A DNA stretch of 64,000 nt from Dactylonectria macrodidyma (taxonomy: Eukaryota > Ascomycota > Sordariomycetes > Hypocreales > Nectriaceae): positions 868,001-932,000 of the forward strand of contig JAGMUV010000007.1 in the NCBI GenBank assembly GCA_020744425.1, written 5' to 3'. Positions 46,960 through 58,755 of this stretch are shown one piece after another; position 1 is the stretch's first letter; every line of letters starts with the position of its first letter. A model generated the notes under the pieces. The model was not told where the DNA came from and ran no database searches. It saw nothing but the letters and a program-made list of their open reading frames with translations. The position numbers and the translations under genes are program-made.

Positions 46960-47918
46960 CTACTCTGCAGCAGCCATCTCAGTATCGCCCTCTCCAGGCC
47001 TCTTGATTAGGCCTCGCAGGCTGAGGTCGTAGACCACGTCCTCCACACGTTTGACGTCATACTTGACAGCGTCGGCGCGTTTACGCAATATGTCGTTCTT
47101 GAGGTTGAGAAGCTGAAATCCTGCAAACAGATCCTTAATGAAGGCGCTGATTGTCAGGGGTAGCTCGAAGTCGCCGTGGGTCACAGCGTTGGTCGCCAGG
47201 CGGGCAAGCTCCGAGGTGAGATCGGTGAGGGAGAGGAGATACTCCTCGATGGTGAGGTGGAAGGCATCACGGTCCTTGAGGTTGGTGGGGACTGTAGAAA
47301 CAGGGTTAGACTTGATGATCATCTAGCAGAGGCGGAGAGGGGATGCCCAAGCATGGGACTGACCGTTGAAGATGACACCGACTTGCTCGAGGGTGAGCAG
47401 GCGGCCAAGCTCGCCAGGTTGGGAGTCGTTGCCTAGACCGCCGAGCCAGCCGCAGTAAACGACCGTGCCAATGGCATTTTGGACGGCTCTCGCCCACTTG
47501 GCGTTATATCTATGGCCATGGTGATTAGAATAGAAGCACTTGGTTGTCCTGCGACAGGCCTGACTAGGAGCACGTACTTGTAGTAAGGCTGTTGGCTCGC
47601 CACACCATTAAGCTCTCCCACAATGGTCACCTCCTCCTTGATGGCCTCCTCGAGCTGCGCCAACAGGGCAGGATCTAGAGATTCGGGTCAGCCCCATGGC
47701 TCGCTCACACTGTATTCAGCATAGGAGAACCAGAAAAACTCACAGCGGGCGCGGGGCGTGGAGTGGACGCGCGATAGCAGGCCCTGGCTGGTAGCTACAG
47801 CGCGCTCGAGGCGCTGGACGATCTGGGTGAGGGTGTCGCGGACCTGCGTCTCTTCTTCGAGCTTATCCTTGAGGTGTGCGAAGATGGCGGGGTCGAGGAG
47901 GGGTGTATCGGCGGACAT
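46960..47918 (-). CDS. TSN1: Translin
   Basis: Octameric RNA/ssDNA-binding protein; with TRAX it forms the C3PO endoribonuclease in other eukaryotes (family knowledge). Exons 47918-47744, 47674-47578, 47509-47364 and 47291-46960 give 249 aa, slightly longer than animal translin. Signature segments are YNAKWARAVQNAIGTVVY in the middle and the translin hallmark ELARLATNAVTHGDFELP followed by KNDILRKRADAVKYDVKRVE near the C-terminus. The protein is all-helical by composition. A TRAX partner is not encoded in this window. The ATG at 47918 is the first in the frame and gives the expected short N-terminal helix (PAIFAHLKDKLEEET). Confidence 0.92.
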
Positions 47919-48309
47919 GGTGACTTGCTGGTGGTGTTGAGGCTCTGCGGAAGGAAGCTTGATGGAGGAAAAAACTCAACACAGCTGGTTAGGGTTACAG
48001 GTTGTACAGGTTGAAGAGATGGATGGCACCAAATGGAAGCGGAAGATGTTTGGTCAATAGGTATCTAGGGAAACAGTCACAGCGCTTGCCACCGGGATAC
48101 AGACGATGGTGCTGTCCAGTTGGAGCAGAGTTTTCGTTTCGTCTACGGATTTCAAGTCTCTAGGTACCTCCTACGCTGCACCCATAGGGTTTAGGATCTA
48201 CACGATCGGTGTATCCTATCACTATCACAGCACCATCGCAAGAAGCATCTTCTTCGCCGCCCAGGCAAGCCTGAATCAACAATGAAAATGTGAGCCCAAA
48301 GTGTGTAGG

Positions 48310-48495
48310 TTCGCGTCGCCTGGAGGCAGTGTAATACCAGGGACACTGTGGGAGGGATCATATGCAAGCAAAGAGGAAACCTCCCGAGAACCAAAAATAG
48401 GAATAATCACGATTTGTCTCCTTAGAGACATTTCAGAGATTAAACTGAAAAGAACAGATACTACACTTGATCTAAGCCAAAAGGCAAAGAGAGCT
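48310..48495 (-). ncRNA. U2: U2 spliceosomal snRNA
   Basis: Reverse-strand sequence matches the 5' half of U2 almost throughout: stem-loop I (GCCTTTTGGC), the GATCAAGTGTAGTATCTGTT segment with the branch-point-pairing GTAGTA (48459-48464), and TTTTCAGTTTAATCTCTGAAA. Then come a GTCTC-TAAG-GAGAC hairpin (IIa/IIb region), an Sm-like site CTATTTTTGG (48391-48400), and a 3' hairpin CAGTGT...ACACTG. U2 pairs with intron branch sites in the spliceosome. The 5' end is placed at 48495 by similarity to the usual AxCTCTTTGCC start; the 3' end is approximate. It is followed downstream by no open gene. The short interval 47919-48309 between it and translin holds no other gene. Confidence 0.93.
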
Positions 48496-48541
48496 AAGGA
48501 GAAAGGAAAAGAAGTCTGAAAGAGTGGCGGGCACGCGAGAA

Positions 48542-48548
48542 CTTTATA
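48542..48548 (-). promoter_or_regulatory. TATA box of the U2 snRNA gene
   Basis: TATAAAG on the minus strand lies about 47 bases upstream of the inferred U2 5' end, a spacing that fits an snRNA core promoter. Function is inferred from position. Confidence 0.5.
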
Positions 48549-50487
48549 CCAAATTCTAGGGCGGTGAGAAGGGCTGGTGATTGCTTGCCTGGCAGAATTT
48601 GGGCCAATGGGCGCCGAATTTTCTGCGGCTGAAGCGAGAGATGGCTGGCGCCTTCCCAGGGCTGGAGAGCCTCCACCACCGGTGTGGGCCACTCACCGAC
48701 AACTCAAAGCCTCAGGCCTTCTATGACTGGGTTGAAGGGAAAGCGGCAGGAGGCGGTGACTGGCTGTGGCTCTTCTCATCGGCGATATTTCTCTGGTGAC
48801 TCCATCTCTCATTTCAAGAAGGCAGTATCTGCGATTTCTCATTGGATCAAGCCGACGGTGATGTATTCCTGGACCTGTTTTCTCCACCAAAACGACGTGG
48901 AGCCTGCACCAGGCAAGCCATGGGCTCGCGTCGACTGTGTGTGCACGTACTGTGTAGGAACAGAGCATTTGCTGCAAGAGGTACATGATCTCTACTCTGA
49001 CAGCTGTTCCTGCTCTGTGAAAACTCGGGCGCCTTCTGTGTAGATTCTTATGCAAGCACCACTTTACTGCACAAATTTGATACGCTACTCTCTGAATGCA
49101 GTATGTTTTATGACCTCTTGAACAAAGAGAAGCAGGTCTCCATGGAAATGACAGGGCTACGTTACGGAAATTGCAGCCGGAGTTGTTGGTAGCAAGTCAG
49201 CTCCTTTGCTCCATGTGATTGTCACCTTGTGTATTTCGGATTGATGCCGTGTGTTGCTTCTTATAAGTCGCCGACCACCTGGGACGAGCGGAGATTGAGG
49301 CAATCGGGTCCAAGATCTTGAGATGAGGTAGCATGTACCGTCTGGAACTGCATTCAACGTAAAGTCGTCGCAATCCCCTGCAGTGCTAAATCAGTTGCTG
49401 CCTTGTAACATTTCGCACCTACCATATCTTGGGAGACACCTGTATCACCCTGCCCGCTTGATGATTACCCGATAGCGCTGCGGATTAGTGCCCAATGCGA
49501 GATGGGTGACAATCCATCTGGGTGCTGCCGACAGAGAGGCCGTAAGCTCTCGCCCCTGGTAAGTGAGTAGATATTCGGCATAAAGTGCAAGAACGCGGAT
49601 ACGGCTCGTAAAGTTGGGCGGATTGTAAATGCGACTGGACGCGCAACATCCTTGGACACAGATGGATCGGCGTTTTGTTGGGCAGCTCACATGAGCTACG
49701 CAGTGAGTCAGGGCTGACAAGAACAATACGAAAGGCTTTCCTTGTGGCGTAAGGATGACCTGCACTTGGCATGCTCTCCAGCTTGGCGTTGGTTGCAATC
49801 CTTGTTCACGGTTCACGGTTCACGGCATGGAACTTGGAAGTGTGCAGTGGTTATGTGGCATACAGAGACCGCTGAGTGCTTGAGGTTTCCATCGCACGCT
49901 GATTCTGTTGGAGATAATGCGTGCTGGCAGAGTGATGATATCGGTTGCACCAAGCTGAGATCAAGCACAAAAAGTCTTGATAATGAGCACAAGTACTGGG
50001 GAAGATTGTTCCACGATAAAGTACCTCAATTGAGTGTCGGGTAGGGCGACACTTCGCTTTTCTGTGCCGTCTTTAGCGTCGCCTCAAAGCCATCCATCTG
50101 GCTTCCGTCCAACTTCTGGAACGCAACTTGGCTTGGCTTCCACAAAGATGGGCTGCCACCAACAATTTCCATTCCTCGAATGGCGCCCAATCGGGCAAAA
50201 TTGCCTGCGTGCGAGGCAATCGCTTGCCCAATCGACGAATTTTCGGACATGGATTGGCATGGGCCAACCCTTGGGATCCGTGCCGTCGGTACTGGGTGCG
50301 TTGGTTCCGTGCAACAACAATATGAAGGGCTTAGTATTGTTCCTTGCCACAACATCAACTCGCCATTCTCATTGGGTCGCAACATCGCTGGGGGTACAAT
50401 GCGAAATGCATGCCCGGGTACTGACACGCGAGTACGAAAAATGACAGAGATAAATGCTTTTCCTCGAAGATTGAGCTCTACAAGGGA
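48549..50487. other. 1.9-kb interval without a supported gene
   Basis: Mixed composition. The short frames (48276-48692 minus, 50026-50541 minus, 50034-50444 plus) show no domain and overlap each other on opposite strands. A GGTTCAC word is repeated in tandem at about 49807-49825. The right end is the promoter of the sedolisin gene. Confidence 0.5.
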
Positions 50488-50494
50488 TATAAAG
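50488..50494 (+). promoter_or_regulatory. TATA box of the sedolisin gene
   Basis: TATAAAG lies 107 bases before the chosen ATG at 50601, in suitable position and orientation for the secreted-peptidase gene. Confidence 0.5.
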
Positions 50495-50600
50495 AGCAGG
50501 AACGACGCTGTCGATTGATCAAGGCAGGACCAGAACAGCATCTAAATAGCCAAAGTCAAAGACTTGTGCATCATCTTTACAACGAAACCTCGTAGTTACC

Positions 50601-52705
50601 ATGACGCTCAAAATGCTGCGATACAGCAGCATATTCCTTGCCGCAATGGCGACTTTGGCAATAGCCATTCCAGTTGTGGTTGAGTCCTTGGACAAGCCGC
50701 CCCCGGGATGGGAGGAGGTCAGCTCTCCTGCCCCAGGCAGACTCATCAAGCTCTCCATCGGACTGCAACCCGAAGACCACGGGCTCTTCGAACGCACTCT
50801 CTACGAGATCTCTGATCCTTCCCATGCGAACTACGGCAGACATCTCTCCCGCGACGCTGCCAAAGCTCTGCTCAACCCTTCGACTGCGGCAACGGCATCC
50901 GTTAAACGTTGGCTCTCCGACGCTGGTATCGCGGACCACGAAGTCCGCGATGACGGCCAGTGGATGCATATCCTAACTACCGTCGGCCAGGCTGAAAGTC
51001 TTCTCAGCACTCGCTTCGGTGTCTATGGCCGAGGTGATGAGCATGTGGTGCGCACGCTGGAGTACTCCGTCCCCAAGGAGATCCGAGACCACATCGAAAC
51101 CATCCACCCGACAACTTTCTTCCATGACATCAAGAAATCCGGAAGACTCAAACGCTTTGCTCGAGACTTGGTGAAGAAGGAACCGATCGAGGCAAGGAGT
51201 GGAAGGTACCGGGGCTCCGGCTCTGGGAACTCGGTCGATCTGGGCCAGTGCAAGGCCGAATTGACGCCTGCGTGCCTGCGAAAGCTCTACAAGATGCCCG
51301 TGAACAATTATCCTTCAGCTCACCGAAAATCATTGTACGGCATCGTTGGCTTCAGTGGGGTAAGAACGTAACCATGCCCCCCTCTTCAATGATGACACTA
51401 ACAATGATGAAGCAAACGGCACAATATGGCGAGCTAGAGGAATTTCTCTTACGGTTTGCCCCTGGCCAGCAGGGTGCTACCTTCTCCGAATCTTTTGCGA
51501 ATGGTGGACAGAATCCACAAGGGAATAACTATCCTAGCGGAGAGGCGAACGGCAACATCCAGTATGCTGTCTCTCTGACTGATGAAATACCTGTGCGGTT
51601 CATCAGCGTCGGAGGTGAGAACCACAACTTCAATACGGACCTCGAGTAAGTTTTCCTACCTCTGTCCTACGCCGCTGGTGACTCATAAGCCACCAAAGCC
51701 TGTACGATTCCACGGTAGTCGCGATTGAGCCCTACCTTGAGCTCACCACGTATCTTGTCAAACTGGAGGACAAGAAGCTGCCCCAAACCATTTCGATATC
51801 TTATGGCGTTGTAAGTTCACACTTCGCCACGCAAATAAACATTCGGTACTGATTGAGGCACCGTCAGAATGAGCAGCACGTACCACGTGGTTACGCCAGA
51901 CAGGTTTGCAACATGTTTGGTCAATTAGGCACTCGTGGAGTCTCCGTCCTTGTCGCTGCCGGCAATCTAGGCCCCGGAGTGTCCTGCCAGTCCAACGATG
52001 GCGCGAACAAAACCAAGTTCCTTCCTGGCTTCCCAGCATCATGTCCCTATGTCACCTCCGTCGGCGGCACTGAGGGAAACAGCCCAGAAGTTGCCTGGCA
52101 CTATTCCAGCGGCGGCTTCTCGGAGTATTTTTCTCGACCGTACTGGCAAGACGACACCGTCTCGAAGTACTTGAGCAATTACGGCGCCAAGTGGAAGGGT
52201 TACTACAACCCCAATGGGCGAGCATATCCTGATGTTGCTGCTCTGGCAGTGGGCCACCAGATCATGAACCATGGTGTTCAGGAGACTTCTGGCGGGACTA
52301 GGTTCGTTGATAATATCACAAGTCCACGAGTTGCTGGACACTAGATTGACAAGTTCGCAGCTCCGCATCCCCTGTCTTTGGGGCGATTATTGCACTTATT
52401 AATAACGAACGCTTGAAGAAGGGGAAATCCCCAATGGGATTCCTCAACCCCTGGATTTACCAGAATGCTAGGTCAGGCTTTAACGAGTAGGTGTTCCCTT
52501 CTTTACGTTCTTTGCTGTAGGCTACCACTGACGTTCTCCTAGCATCATACAGGGCAAATCAGTCGGCTGTGAGGGTACAAGCCTCTGGGGTCTTCCATCA
52601 CCGGTGATCCCAAACGCAGGATGGGATGCTGTCAAGGGATGGGACCCCGTCACAGGCTGGGGAACGCCACTATTCGACAAGCTCCGAAGGCTTGCGGATT
52701 GTTAG
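50601..52705 (+). CDS. Secreted sedolisin-like (S53) protein with altered active site
   Basis: Tripeptidyl-peptidase/sedolisin family, acid serine-carboxyl peptidases that use a Ser-Glu-Asp triad. Exons 50601-51359, 51413-51645, 51699-51810, 51868-52301, 52361-52486 and 52543-52705 give 608 aa. The first about 23 residues are a signal peptide. Residues about 40-190 are the S53 pro-domain (IKLSIGLQPEDHG, ISDPSHANYGRHLS), followed by a basic linker. In the mature part Glu297 is kept in G-E-A-N, but the triad Asp four residues later is Asn301 (E-A-N-G-N-I-Q). The oxyanion Asp of the usual S-G-D-S-G is Asn401 (A-A-G-N-L-G). The nucleophile Ser513 is kept in GGTSSASP, its codon split by an intron. 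YPDVAA and GWGTPLF are normal. The frame is intact, so this may be a pseudopeptidase or one with changed chemistry. Confidence 0.9.
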
Positions 52706-54255
52706 TCGCGTCGTGGATGAATGCGTCGATTGCGGATGACATGATCCGGGAGCTGGGGGATAAGAGCCAGCTGTGCCCACATCCCGTGCTGATAAATCGA
52801 GAATATCGTGAAGAGCCCGTCCTGAAAGAGCCTGCCCTGGAAGATGCGTCTTCATCTACACTGCGACGGACGACAAGCGCGCAAACTAGTCTAGCATTCC
52901 GTGGTTGCTTTGTTTTGCCCGACTTCGTACTACCCTAGAATAGAACAATCTTTGGATGCAGAATGATAGTAAATTAATTCCTCTCCTGTCCAATATGAGG
53001 CGGAAAGATGTCGACTTTGACCAATTTACAAGCAGTATGCTTGTGCATCAGCGCCAAGACTGCAGGGTTCACCCGCCAGAGCCGTCCCCCATGTTCATCC
53101 AAGATCCTCGGACCGGGGTCCTGACAAGGATGGCCTTCCAGGGATTTGGTTGCTGGAATTTGAGGACCGTGTTGAAGTGTTTCGGTCTTCTGATAAGGGC
53201 AAAGAAATATGTCGTCCAAAGGGGGACATAATGCTGGGTTCGGTCTCCGTGGCGGCAACTGTCTAGTTCGTCTGTAGCTAGGTTGCCAATCTACAAATCA
53301 GCTCTGATAGACACTGCGAAAAGTAGTAGGCATTGGTGATAATCACTCAAAGAAGAATTATTCATGCTTACTCTAGTCTAGCAGCTTAGCCACAGATTGC
53401 CTCCTGCAGCTCGGAGGTGAAGTCGTCACCCATGTAAGCGAACAAGAAGGACTCCACAGGGCAGGGTTATTTCTGCTCCGGGAATGTGCGCCCATCTTGC
53501 CTCGCCCTCGGGTTTGTTTTCAGGCGGTCTCCTTCTCCTTCTGACGTGATTAACCGTCTCTCTCTGCACCCCTGAGATGAAGAGATTGGCATTCTTGGGT
53601 TGTTGCGAGGGGGTGGGACGGGAGAGGGATGGCCTGACTAGGCCGATTTTCGCGACATGGGATCTGGGATCGGAGGTTTGAACATGTTGGCCGTCTCGCT
53701 TAGGACGGGATGGCGGCCTGGCGTTGTGTCGAACGATTTTTGTTTCTGCGTGGTTGAAGAGAGTAGAACCCTGGGCTTTTGGTCGTATCGAACCGGCTCT
53801 TGTCGTCGAGACTTGTGTTGTCACGAGATGTAGGCATGAGCAGAACTCGGCCAAGAATATGATGCGATTATTTGAAGAACTTTGTATTGGGGGAAAACAT
53901 CTGAGGCCAACGATGTGGGAGATTACACTAGGGGACACAGGAAGCAACATGGTTGATGTCTGCTTGCATTTCTTTTTTAGATCCTATGAAGTACAAATGC
54001 ACAACTAGGAGTCATTATTGCTTAATTCAGTATCTAATTCATCAACCAAGGTCCTTGTGTGCGCGAATAGCCGTCTCTTTGCTTTTCTCTGGCTGTTAAC
54101 CGAGTGCGCCTTGTACGAAAATCGCATCCCCTTTGGTCGTCGACAAAGCAAAATCGCATCCATATTTTCCCCACCAGACGCCTGCATTGTGAAGACCAGG
54201 ATACAAGTGAGACTGGCATGAAAAGCCTCATCACTCCCGCCCTTCATCTGTTCCG
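52706..54255. other. Convergent interval without a supported gene
   Basis: Tail-to-tail interval between the sedolisin and rhodopsin-like genes. The minus-strand frame 53426-53950 has basic low-complexity sequence and no domain. No repeats are evident. Confidence 0.45.
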
Positions 54256-55812
54256 CTACCGCTGGATGGTGACCTCGGTGGTACGGACAATTCCCGCCTT
54301 GAATTGGTTCTCGCCAAGAATCATTTCCTCGCTTCCGGACCGGCGGCCAATATCGGAGCTGTCGTTCTTGTAGAAGGTCGTGGTGACGCCCGTATCGCCA
54401 GTAGTAGCGCCTTCGCCTTCCAGGCGCCGATCGCCGAGCTCGAAGTCGTTGTTGCGCGAGAAGTTGGAGGCGTTTCCGTTGCGTCCGCCTCCCGTCAGCC
54501 GGCGAGAGTGTGCGCCGTAGGAGCGGTTTCCGTAGGGTGTCGAGTTGTAGTAAGAGGATAGTTTGAGGGCTTTGCTCACGAGAGGCTTCAGAGAAGGGGC
54601 ACATGCGGCGATCATGCCGAGGTTGAGTTGGAGGCTGAACACGGAGGTGGTTAGTTGATGAAGAGACTAAGGGCTAGAGAAGCAACTTACAATCCCCAGA
54701 ACTGGATCCATTGGTTGCTGGTGATGTTTCGATTAGTACCGTGCGCTCTTGCGTCGCGATGCGCTAACTTACAAGGTCTTGTCCAAGTCCGTTGAGAAGG
54801 CGATTTGGAAGACGGCTTTGAGAATGCCCATCACAACGGCCCTGCGACATTGCAAATTAGAACGGTAGCTAATCACTTGTGATGAGCATAAAGAAAGAGC
54901 GTACAAGTATCCAAGGCTTAGAATGCCAATCAAGTATAGACGGGTTCGAAGTTTCATCTGGAGCGTCCAGATGATCGGTACGGGGAAGGTCGCAAAAAGC
55001 ACGTCGGTGAAAATATTGAATGCTGTGCAAGTCAGCAAAGAAGTTCTCCAACTCGAGCGGACCGGAGGAGAAAGTTACGAACATGTATTGATTAAGGAGA
55101 ACTTGACGAAGAGACCGATTGGGTAACATTTTCCGTCGAGGATGCGGGTGTCCCAGTGCGCTGCCATGGGCTGGCAGTGGAGGAAGAAGGTCATCATCCC
55201 CATGAAGCTGTACGCCACGACGAAGACTTTCCAATGTTAGTACACATTAAAATCCCCCAAAACGCCCCTAAAGAATCTCCTAAAGAAGGGGGGAATTATG
55301 CGAAAGTGTCAGGTTTACGTACCGATACTTGTCCATAAAGACCAGAAATACCACTTGCTCTGGCTGAGTCGCAGTAAGTTGAGGGCAATTGAAATCTTGA
55401 GAAGCGCCATGGCGCACGTGGCAGAGATGATAGACTGCCAGAACCCGACTTTCTGGAATTCGATGTAGTCCAACTCCTCAATGGTGGCCCTATGGCGTCC
55501 GAGGCCATGGAACGACTGGAGGACGAAGATGAGCCATCCGACAAAGGCGCAAATCTGATCAAATAACAAGTCATATTAATATCCGTCGCTGACCGCCTGG
55601 AATATTGCTTCGCAAAAACTTACCCCAGAAGCCACCATGGTCCAGTCATCTCGTCCGGCAGCCTTTACCATTCCCAGCCGCACATAGAGTCGTAGGCCAA
55701 CACAAGCCAGGGCTAGAAAGTGAAATGTTGATGTTATGCCGAGGATTCGACCCGTATTGCTCTGCGCCGCCCATACCGGGTCGATGGCAACGTCCGAGTC
55801 GGATGCCGACAT
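54256..55812 (-). CDS. Fungal rhodopsin-domain (PTH11-related) membrane protein, seven exons
   Basis: Polytopic plasma-membrane protein of the large ascomycete family that includes PTH11-like receptors; ligands are mostly unknown. Exons 55812-55624, 55554-55323, 55226-55083, 55022-54905, 54841-54773, 54717-54691 (27 nt) and 54634-54256 give 385 aa. About seven hydrophobic helices can be read, including ILGITSTFHFLALACVGLRLY, ICAFVGWLIFVLQSF, FVVAYSFMGMMTFFL and VLFATFPVPIIWTLQM. The GRDDW motif after the first helix, the AMALLKISIALNLLRL helix and the NIFTDVLFATFPVPIIW helix are typical of the family. The C-terminal 100 residues are a Ser/Gly/Arg/Asn-rich cytosolic tail. An in-frame upstream ATG at 56034 would add 74 unconserved residues, so 55812 is preferred. 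Confidence 0.88.
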
Positions 55813-58755
55813 TGCAATGGTTGATCTGTCCGCTTGTATCTCGAGATCGACCAAGACCCGAGAGGGTGGTTCGCGAAGGCCGGTGTATGGATCCCGTATT
55901 ACACGCAAACTCCGCAAGATGGTTCGGGATTGGGGAGGGCAGTCTTTTGAACGCTGTTCCTCTGGACTGCGTAATCGATCTATGAGATGGCTAGGCACAG
56001 GACGCTGGACGGGGGCCGATATCCCGACCTTCACAACCCCAAGGGCACCGCGAGATGCCCTCCACCTTCGCTGTGGTCACACACTGCCACTATGCTAACG
56101 ACATACACAGTAGCTAGACGGCCTGCCCTTGAAGGGACATACCTGGCGGCACAAAGGGCCGTTTGCTTTCTTTTGCTAGAAGCGAGCGCATTTTGCTACG
56201 TAGTAGTTCGGACGACTTGGTCCGTAGAGCGCTGCGAGGGCAAGGATGCCGTGGCGAGCATACGAGTCGACTTCGAGAACCTTGCTCGAGTGCAACACTG
56301 CCCGGAGACTGGGTATCGATGAGGGAGTTTTGGAGAGCGAGTCTCAGAGGCATCTGCAGGTTCCGGGGTTGTTGGACAGGAACCAGGGACGCCGTTGGTC
56401 GGGGCCGAGAGTCCACATGCCGGCTGTCAAGGGAGGTTCCGAGACCGCGGATTCATCTTGTCAATGAAGGAAGGGCTTGGCGAAGGATTCGTACCCTGGA
56501 CTATGCTGAAGCCTTCATAAAACTAGGGCCAAAAGTGCCGTTTCTTGTGTCTTGATATGCAGGCGTGCGGGCCTTGTTGCCAGTGAAACTCGATGTCGGT
56601 CGTGACCCAAAACGGGCGGCCTTGAAGATCTCGACATTACAAGTTGTTCAATTGTAAGTGGAATTCTGATGAAGGCATTTTAGCTTTTAGATGAATAGGA
56701 TTTTTTAAAGAGAGCAGCACTACTCGGGGAGTACGATAGGAAAAAAACACGGGATCATCGGAACGATGTAAAACCTGACGACTCCACCGCGAACGCTACA
56801 CCATATACACTAACTGGGTACTCGACAGGGCATAATCGTCTCTTGTCCCCTGGCAATTGGATGGCCTGATCTAACAAGTCTCCAGAACTGCTTCAGGCCA
56901 TGTTAAGAACTGATCGGCGCGGAGGCGGGTAACGTTCATCTAGGGGTATCCAGGCCATCGGCTCGGAGTTGAACTGGATGAACGCCTCCGTGCGCTTGAC
57001 TCCTTGCTGGGTAAGGGATATACGTGGAACACTAAGTTGAGGAATCAATTCATCCGCCTACAATTTCTCCCATTACATGGGAGCAATGGGGCAAAAACAC
57101 AGGGCTGGTAATGTCCATGATAAAAAAGTGGTAAGACTTCTGCGCCTCGGTTAAGAGCCATGTCCTACAGGAAGCCATCGCCTGGGATCTACAGGCCCGC
57201 CCTTTTACTGGGTCTAACTCGTCAACTTGACTCCATCTCTGCCTTGGACACGGGCCTGTCAGCCCCTTGCCCCCACGATTTGCCGGGAACGGGATGGTCT
57301 GGTCCCCACAGTTGACTGCAGGTCTGGGATTGATACATGTGATACATTGAGTTTCTGTTGGTGGTTTACGAGGTTAATGAATAATATTTTCCGTCGTCGT
57401 AATGAATGATGAATGTCGCTGGATTTTGTTCGCTTGTGTGCAAGTTGAGAATACCAGACGCGGGCCATCCAGTATTTGTTTGCGGATGGGCCTTAACTTT
57501 GGTTGTGAGCCTCATACTACAAGGAAGCCAGTTATGCATTGCGCTCCAAGTACCTATCCTGACCACTCACAAGTAATGTATGTGCACAAAACCCTGATGC
57601 TGTAAAGTTCTAGTCACTAGCTGTGACCTTTTCTCTGAGTCGACTGACTCCCGGCTTGCATGCGAGGAAGACAACCGCAGGAGAGGTGGTATCGCGACTC
57701 AATGGAGAATAGGGTCATGCAATGGACAGGGGAATGAATCCGCAGAAATTGACACGCCAGTTCGACGCATGCCCTTGGAAAAAACACACTGAGGGCAAGG
57801 GAAGAAATGCGCTACCTCCTGTCATTGCAAACGGTGGTTCAAGGCCCACCATGACTGCTACGCCAGCGCCAAGTGCTGACTTTACGTCCTTCAGCAGGGA
57901 CAAAAGAACGGGGCGTCCCTGCTGAATGGTAAACTCGCGGATCTTCAAGGTTCCTGTCATCGAGCATGTTCGCCGATAAATGGTTGATCCCACGTGGAAG
58001 AGCTGATGACAGTGCGCACGTCAGAGCTGTATAGTAGCGTGGGGTGCGTCAGACATATTGAAGATCGCCAGCAGAGCGATTAATGCGTCAAGGTTTAAGG
58101 TTGTAATTGAAGTAAACGATATCATTTGTGAGAGCGTCCCGAATGAATGGGCTCGATGGATGGGGAGTTTGTGAGCTGGCAATGCCGATCCTGCATCCGG
58201 GCTCGAGGCGCCCCTTTCAGCACTTGAACTAATACCATGGCGCTACCAATGTCTCCGCCTAAATAGGCCGTGGGGCAAGCGCTACAGGGCATAGATACGG
58301 GTACTGGTTTCGGGAATTAAGAGCTGGAAATGGTTCTGCTCTTTTACATGGCCTCCTGGCAATCCAATATCCAACCCACTGCGGATGTCTCCCATCAGGC
58401 GGACCAACAAGAAGGAGTAACATGCCTGTTTGCCCATTTACTTACTAGGTACCCATATCTTCATGCCACGCGGCGCCGAAACTTGGCTTTTCAGGAACAT
58501 CCGGATGAGTTAAGATTGAGATGACGAGATGATGGTGGAGAAGGAGCTCTCTTTCGGGACCTTGCTTCAGGTCCCTCCTCCACTGCAATTGCTCCCCTTC
58601 CTACATAAACGATGCTGCCCACGCCTCATCTCCCAGTTAGGTCCTTTGCTGGCCCATCGACCTTGTCTTCCGTAGGGTCGTATCAGTCACTCCTTATTTG
58701 GGTTTCCAATTGTTACCCGCCACTCGTTATTTTATAAAATAATTCACAACCCGTC
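55813..58755. other. 2.9-kb divergent upstream region, no gene seen
   Basis: This lies between the starts of the rhodopsin-like and flavoprotein genes. Long plus-strand frames at 55605-56555 lie opposite or just upstream of the rhodopsin exon 1 and show no domain. The sequence from about 56600 to 58700 has only short frames. Confidence 0.5.

Noticed and set aside
53426..53950. 174-codon minus-strand frame between the sedolisin and rhodopsin-like genes
   Set aside because: The Arg/Pro/Ser-rich sequence has no recognised family. It lies in a convergent 3' interval and has no leader-like sequence or introns.
55605..56555. Long plus-strand frames opposite and upstream of the rhodopsin-like gene
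   Set aside because: They are partly antisense to the well-supported exon 1 and have no domain, so I regard them as shadows.
58733..58739. TATAAAA just before the flavoprotein start
   Set aside because: It is only 17 bases from the ATG, so a transcript started from it would lack the start codon. It is more likely A/T-rich leader.
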